NCBI GenBank assembly: GCA_021234155.1 | Contig: JAJEKV010000050.1 | Coordinates: 4,178,488 to 4,242,487 of the forward strand | Reading direction: 5' to 3' | From: Isoetes taiwanensis | Lineage: Eukaryota; Streptophyta; Lycopodiopsida; Isoetales; Isoetaceae | Length of the DNA stretch: 64,000 bases | In this document: piece by piece, positions 58,814 to 64,000 of the stretch | Layout: each line of letters starts with the position of its first letter | Position numbering within the stretch: position 1 is the stretch's first letter | Program-made: the position numbers and the translations under genes | The notes under the pieces: generated by a model | What the model was told of the DNA's origin: nothing | Seen by the model: the letters and a program-made list of their open reading frames with translations, nothing else | Databases searched by the model: none

Positions 58814-60070
58814 CTCGCTCTAGGCGTTGGATGTACAGATATGCCTAATTTTGGGCAAATGGAAAAACAACTAGTTTTCTTCTGTCGTTTGTTTGCATTT
58901 AGTAATTTAATTGTTCAGTAATTGATGGCAATCCCGATTTGAAAGGAAAAGCACTTGTTTTTATATTTGGTTGATGATCTAGTGCAAGTTTTAATCTTCG
59001 TGTTTCTGCTACAGTTTCTTCCAATTTAGCAGAGGGTTTAGCTGCTTATAAATTTGTCAGTTCTTCTATAGCCTGTCCTTCGATAGCCTGTCCTTCGAGC
59101 TCATCAATGAATTAGTTGGTACCTGTTCTTCTAAAGCCTGTCGTAACTGATCACCAATGCAATTGGCATGTTAATTTATGTTACGTAAATAGCAATACTG
59201 TTTCTAATGTGATAATCTGATTGTATGATAGTTTAAGTTGAGTTCCTTGGCTGTTTTGTGAGGAGAACCTTCGAATTCTATCAAACAATTGTATGACAAG
59301 GCCGGCCTTTGTTATATTAAACATGCTTGAAATACATTGTCTTTTTGGATCTGAGGGTCTTTCTATAAGACACGAAGCATAATTACAATTACAATTTGCA
59401 TACAGGCTAAGCCTAAACCATCTTGTGAACGTTTGTATGTCAAGACTCAGAAAAGCAATGAACATGGCGGTTTTGAAATGGGTCAAATACTAAAGGCTGA
59501 AAGTAACTTAATTTCCTTCTTATTCGACTCTCTATCTACAAAACTCTGTCTTTGGCATTTGACAGGCGAGGGGAAATGATCTGCCCATCAAGCTGATCTA
59601 ACATCACTTGCATGTGCATTTTCAATTTTCAAATCACCATTATTCCCCTATTTCATGTGATATTTCTTATGCATGCAAATATGAAAGCTTGATATTTCGT
59701 CTTATTTATATGTTCTCTTGTTCCCTTAAACAACTTCATCTTGGACTCCATCGGATATACAACCATTTTGTTGAGGACAGATACGTGCATAACAGTGTTC
59801 GAAAAGGTCTTCACATAACAGTGTTCGAAAAGGTCTTCAATGTCAACAGCAGATTTTTCCATAGGTTCAAACCGAACTGGAAAAGCATGAGAATTTTCGA
59901 CCTGATAGGTTACTTTTATAATATTTCTACAGAACTTTTATGCTCCTAACCTAAAAATGAAACTCCAACTGGTAATTCCCAAAGATCTATCTGCTGCATT
60001 ATCTATTACTGTCAAAATTTAGCAATAATGTTTTGTCCTTAAGCCTCATTCTGTACAATTCATGTGCTGA
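58814..60070. other. Spacer between convergent SAUR copies
   Basis: Holds the 3' UTR of the SAUR gene and AT-rich DNA. A short direct duplication (AGCCTGTCCTTCGA) lies at 59070-59098, and another (AACAGTGTTCGAAAAGGTCTTCA) at 59790-59840. The frame 59608-59949 has no domain. No DST-type instability element is clearly present. Confidence 0.5.
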
Positions 60071-60075
60071 CAAAC

Positions 60076-60410
60076 TCACCAGGAATAAAATTGCAAGAGA
60101 CCATCGACATCCAAGCTAGGCATTGAAGATGAAAGCTCAGAGTGTGACATGATCCACAAGAAATGCTCAAACAGAAACGGATCACAGGGAATGGTAAGAC
60201 CACCAATGTACTCAAATCCAAACTTTGGGGCAGATCTGCGAAGCAGAGCCCTAAACAAAGGGTGGTTCAAAACATTGGTATCACAACAAATCTTCGACGT
60301 TCTTCGCCAGCATAAACGTTAAGGCAAGCCTTAGGAACAGTAAAGACACAAGGATGCTTCCTTTGAGAAAGGAAGGGAATTCTTTTCATGGTGGGTAAGA
60401 AGGCAGGCAT
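60076..60410 (-). pseudogene. SAUR pseudogene, one-base deletion
   Basis: Starts at an ATG (60408-60410) with MPAFLPTMKRIPFLSQRK, then the SAUR core in two frames: VPKACLNVYAGEERRRFVV up to about 60281, and LNHPLFRALLRRSAPKFGFE with GGLTIPCDPFLFEHFLWI from about 60270. It ends DGLLQFYSW at 60078. The frames join if one G is restored in GTTGTGATACC; as read, the first frame ends after VIPMF. The core is otherwise well kept (FEYIGG, IPCDP, LFEHFLW), so the break is recent or a base-calling error. About 111 residues if whole. It is convergent with the intact SAUR at 58403-58813, whose N-terminus differs. Confidence 0.85.
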
Positions 60411-60660
60411 TCTTAGAATGAAAGGGAACACCTTGAAGATAGATACTAAATAGATGGATAGAAGGAAGATACTTTGAAGGACTAACCTGGCATTCTTTAT
60501 ATGAGCTGCTGCTCCACTGTGGTAGCGACCCATGTCGGTTAATTCTTTTCATGGTGGGTAAGAAGGAAGGCATTCTTCAAAGGAAATTAGATAATTAGGT
60601 AGACTAACCTGGCATTCTTTATACGAGCTCCTGCAGCAATCCATGTCGCCTTTTCTTGCA
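60381..60660. repeat. Partial tandem duplication at the SAUR pseudogene 5' end
   Basis: 60384-60416 and 60544-60576 both read CTTTTCATGGTGGGTAAGAAGG.AGGCATTCTT, and ACTAACCTGGCATTCTTTATA occurs at about 60480 and 60602. The unit is roughly 120-160 bp and includes the start codon of the SAUR pseudogene, so a second start region without a body lies upstream. Confidence 0.75.
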
Positions 60661-60689
60661 AAGCATCTTCAACGGACAGGCATGGTGGA

Positions 60690-60985
60690 TGTTTGGAGCT
60701 CTTCAATACGTAGTCCCAAAATGCATGCATTAGAAGATTTCCTTGTATAAGTATTACCCTAGGCTCCAACAAATGGGCCCAATGTTCCATTGACATATAA
60801 GCTCATACACAACAATCTCACATGGTTAAGACTTTCATGGAATTTTCCCACAATTTTTGTTTTATACGCCAGAAGAGGACACGTACTCTGCAGGCTTTGA
60901 GGATAGCGGAATGGAATAAATTACTACTCCCATATTTTAATGTAGCCAAAATGGGTTGGCTAGACTACCATATTTCCAAAGTTGT
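60690..60985. repeat. Dispersed repeat R4, copy 1
   Basis: Matches 63430-63795 in order: GGAGCTCTTCAATACGTAGTCCC, GCATTAGAAGATTTCCTTGTAT, CCAACAAATGGGCCCAATGTT, CGCAACAATCTCACATGGTTAA, TCTGCAGGCTT.GAGGATAGC, GGGTTGGCTAGACTACC. On the minus strand it overlaps a 69-codon frame (60587-60796) with IAAGARIKNARL; a similar peptide IKNARL occurs again at about 60490, so the coding sense may be minus. Family unknown. Confidence 0.75.
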
Positions 60986-61002
60986 AAGGCAATGAGAAAA
61001 CA

Positions 61003-61180
61003 CCAGGAAAAGAGTTGTAAGGGAAAAGATGACGTGGCGCTGAGGTGGATGACACCTAAGTGTTGTCTACGTAATAGATAAGTCTATTTACTGGACTTTC
61101 CTAATGTGTCAACCTGCCTCCGCGTTGTGCATCCACCTCTGCGCCATCTCATCTTTTCCTTTACAACTCTTTTCTCCCTG
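61003..61180. repeat. Long imperfect inverted repeat (~50-bp arms)
   Basis: Arm 1 (61003-61051) runs AGGAAAAGAGTTGTAAGGGA to GAGGTGGATG. Arm 2 (61130-61180) runs CATCCACCTC to TCCTTTACAACTCTTTTCTC. They pair over about 48 bases with few mismatches, around a loop of about 78 bases. This may be a small MITE-like element or stem-loop. Confidence 0.85.
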
Positions 61181-61850
61181 TTTTTCCATGGCCTGTGTCT
61201 TGGAGCTCGTCGAAGAACCGGCCGGCTGTTGTTTTTTGAGGCGCTAGCCTAATTTTTGGAGCCGCTGGTCTAAGATCCTGTTGGCGCCGAATTGAAGGGT
61301 GTTTTGGTCGGCATTTTGTTCCATTTCAAGGATTTGTTTCAAGCAATTTGGGCGTCGGCTTAAGATTCTTCATTTTCCAGTGTTGTGGCAGGCTGCAACA
61401 GTGTTTTTGTTGCCATTTCTTGGATTTCATCTTTTTTTTTTTCAATAATCTAAGGTACATTTTGTGATTCAGTTTATTTTAGGTAAGAATATGTGCCTCT
61501 ATTGCTAATGTGCTTGATTTTCTAGTTCTAGGCGTGGCCTCTCCATATTAAGTTCATGATATTGTGATTTTTCACAAATGTTGCAATATTTTGGGGGTTT
61601 TTGTTAATGTTAAAGGACATTTTGTTGAGAATGTAGCAGATAAGGTGAGCTTCAAACTTGATTTTCTTACCAGTTCAATTTTGAGGTAAGGATTTTAGAT
61701 TTATTATTCTGCATGTTTGTTAGGTTTAGTTTTACTTGCATTCTAATTTCTTGAATGTATGTTGCTGGTTTGGCATGGATTTTTGTGTGAAGGTTCTGTT
61801 GCAGCTTTTCCGAGGTTTGCAGGCATGAATTCAGTCCCGAGCTTCAATAT

Positions 61851-63068
61851 TTGGCAGTGAGGGTTGCAATTCTAGAAACTTCTATTCTGTCAGATATTAC
61901 TAACATGCAGGAGGATGATAATAATAATAATGATATGAAAAATGCTATAGAAAATGAATTTTTTGATGAGGCTGTGGAAGAGTACTTGAAACAATCAGGT
62001 TGTCGTGTGGAAGTTAACTGGGTTTCTAACCCTGAAGCTTGTGTTGCTGCTATGGGGCACTCTTTGAATGACTCTAGGTATATGTAAGAAGAGAAAGAAA
62101 GTGGATGAGATATCTTTTCAGAACGAGCAGGCTTTATTAGCAGTTCTGGATCATTCCATACCTCATTCTAAAGGTAATTTTAGTTTCTAGTATTCTAATA
62201 TTCTTTTTAACTTTGAATGTTCTAATTTTATTTCACTTGATTTAGTTTCTAAACATTATGTTTGCAAGTTTACATAAGCGGATCATGTTCTACTGTGTTT
62301 TCAGATTTGGGATCAGAGGCAAAAATGAGCTAATGAGTTCCAAGATTTCAGATTTAACTATAGGTTTAAAGAATGTCAAAGAATATATGGAGTACAATGA
62401 GAGGCTATCCACGCAGTATGATGTGAGTATGGATAGGTATCAGAAGGAGAGTTTCATAATGCCGCTTCGTGTGTACGAACAGGACGTTCTAACTTTCAAG
62501 CAGTTTTTTCGACGTTATCCAGTTGTTAATAGAGATTTACATTGGTCGTTCAAGAAACCAATAATATTGCCCCGTAAACTTATAAGTATTTAATTTAAAT
62601 ATTGTATTTATTCTTGTTTCTGATATTGTTATTTTAACAGGCATGGTATAATGTGAAACATACTCTTAGTGGGAGGAAAATATCTACATGGCTGAAATAC
62701 AAGATGAAGCTGATTGGGATTGACGGTGCATTCAGCAATAAGAGTGGACGAACAATGTTAATTTTAAGGTTAACTCCTGTTGGAGTGCCTCTTCAAGTTG
62801 AAATGAAAGTAACTGATCATAGGACTGCAGAAGCATTTTATAGGTACTTTGCGACGTTATTCTGTTAGTAATTAGTTGTGCTATGTAATTACTTGCATTC
62901 CTGAGTAGTAACTAGTTAAGTTTTAGTAGTTTAATAATGCAGTATTTATTTTAGGTACGACAAGACTGCAAAATTCCAGTTTAAAGCAACAATGGAAATT
63001 GCAGGACAACCGTTTAATCCTGATGGGTCGAGGCGTTTATATGACGATGTGTATAAAGATGAGACGGT
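61851..63068 (+). pseudogene. Unrecognised gene-like block with possible introns
   Basis: Four separate stretches look coding. (1) 61851-62085: acidic, NIENEFF-like region, DEAVEEYLKQSGCRVEVNW, ending DSRYM. (2) About 62087-62173 in another frame: KKRKKVDEISFQNEQALLAV, with an NLS-like basic run. (3) About 62330-62590: KISDLTIGLKNVKEYMEY, FKQFFRRYPVVNRDLHWSFK. (4) 62641-62841: STWLKYKMKLIGIDGAFSNK, LTPVGVPLQVEMKVTDHRTA; then after GTACTT...TTTTAG, 62956-63068: FQFKATMEIAGQPFNPDGSR. The last junction has good splice signals in phase; the earlier ones need one-base shifts. I do not recognise the family. IGIDGAFSNK is weakly like a transposase core, but this is a guess. Could be a decayed host gene or transposon gene. 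Confidence 0.5.
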
Positions 63069-63429
63069 ATGAAACATCTTTAATCCTTTTAATATCATCT
63101 ATGTAATTTGCTTTCAAGTTGCTCTGTTATCATTTTATTTGTATCAATTAATTTTTTTTTTTTTAATATATAATGGTATCCCAATATGGTTTGGAAACTT
63201 CTGCATGATACAACTAGAAATTGGAATGCAACTAAACTGGAATACAACTGAAAACTGGAATGCAAGTAAATTGGAGTTCAAGTAAAAAATGCAACTGAAC
63301 TGGAATTCAAGTAAAAAAGTGATTGTTAACTATATAGTGGACATGCCTAAAAATGAAAAACAAGTAAAAAAGGACACATATCATCACCAGGAACAATATG
63401 GGGGAAGGATGACACCTAAGTATCATTTA
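63069..63429. other. A-rich spacer with short repeats
   Basis: 63200-63340 contains repeated TGCAACTAAACTGGAATACAAC-like words (ACTGGAAT.CAA.TAAA). No gene seen. GGATGACACCTAAGTAT near 63405 echoes GGATGACACCTAAGTGT at 61047. Confidence 0.5.
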
Positions 63430-63795
63430 CATCTGGAGCTCTTCAATACGTAGTCCCAAAATCCTTAAACAAAGTAACTTAAAAACACGATTTTTAGGAC
63501 AAGTATGTGCCCTTGTCATGCATTAGAAGATTTCCTTGTATTTCTCAACGTAAAGCATTACCCTAGGCACCAACAAATGGGCCCAATGTTCTTATAAGCT
63601 TATACGCAACAATCTCACATGGTTAAAACCTTCACGGAAGTTCTTTTCAATTTTTGTATTGTGCCTATGGCTTACAACGTTACCAAAAGAGGATATGGAC
63701 TCTGCAGGCTTCGAGGATAGCGAAATGGAATAAATTGCGACACCCATATGTTAGTGTAGCCAAAGTGGGTTGGCTAGACTACCTTATTTCCAATT
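63430..63795. repeat. Dispersed repeat R4, copy 2
   Basis: Second copy of 60690-60985, with an extra stretch (about 63470-63520 and 63535-63560) that the first copy lacks. It ends GGTTGGCTAGACTACCTTATTTCCAA, directly before the terminal LINE-B fragment. Confidence 0.75.
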
Positions 63796-63797
63796 TT

Positions 63798-64000
63798 CAA
63801 GAGTGTTGATGGAACCAGTTCTTTTGTACGGAGTGGCTAGAGCCGATGATATCCCTTGGTACTTGGGAAGAGTTGGAACAAGTCTAAAAAACCTTTCTAA
63901 CTTGGGTTCCCAGAGTCAAGTGCATGGTTCCGTACGCAATTCTCCTCTAAGAAACACGATTCTTGCCACTGCAGTGTGCTGCTTTGGGGCGACACATACT
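63798..64000 (+). mobile_element. LINE-B fragment running off the window
   Basis: Matches 44098-44290 of the best LINE-B copy. In its main frame it reads VLMEPVLLYGVARADDIPWY-like, compared with LVEPVLLYGAEVWGPVISLN, then TWEELEQV (TWNDLEQV), and the later LL.ETRFLPLQ region (LLRETGFLPLQ). Stops are present. It continues past 64000. Confidence 0.7.

Overview
The window looks like nuclear DNA of a land plant. The support is a SAUR (small auxin-up RNA) gene with a plant-type TATA box, pentatricopeptide-repeat (PPR) fragments, and long AT-rich stretches packed with decayed retrotransposons. The high density of old LINE copies would suit a large, repeat-rich genome such as a fern, lycophyte or gymnosperm. 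That placement is inference: no marker in the window fixes the lineage.

Layout. Positions 1-9.1 kb hold duplicated AT-rich repeats and a long GATA microsatellite. 9.1-16.2 kb shows nothing recognisable. From 16.2 to 45.1 kb the DNA is a mosaic of nested mobile elements. A decayed LINE family, called LINE-B here, occurs at least five times (16.36-17.27, 20.89-22.07, 32.9-40.6 in two halves, 42.49-45.13 and 63.80-64.00 kb). Three of its 3' ends carry the same TATTC-type tail. Around and between these copies lie a Ty3-type Gag remnant (22.5-23.3 kb), a repeat with a tRNA-Met-like primer-binding site (R2, 17.3-19.0 and 26.97-32.89 kb, the latter split by a 4.2-kb insertion), and two copies of a repeat rich in TGACA motifs, one beginning CACTACAAGAGAAC as CACTA transposons do.

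From about 45 kb onward the sequence is less scrambled. A nearly complete LINE of a second family (LINE-A, 48.39-52.50 kb) has an ORF1 with a coiled coil and an RRM-like domain, and an ORF2 with an apurinic endonuclease, a reverse transcriptase and a C-terminal zinc knuckle. ORF1 and ORF2 are in the same frame, separated by one TAG and four further codons, and ORF2 has no ATG near its start. ORF2 also carries one frameshift. Downstream are a PPR pseudogene on the minus strand, an L1-type remnant ending in poly(A), an intact SAUR gene at 58403-58813, a convergent SAUR copy broken by a one-base deletion, and an unrecognised gene-like block with possible introns (61.85-63.07 kb).

Only the SAUR gene looks like an intact host gene. 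The LINE-A ORFs are the only other long coding sequences. Everything else is best read as repeat sediment, and its main interest is the order of nested insertions, for which in-window duplicate copies serve as empty sites. Boundaries of decayed elements are by-eye alignments and may be off by tens to hundreds of bases.
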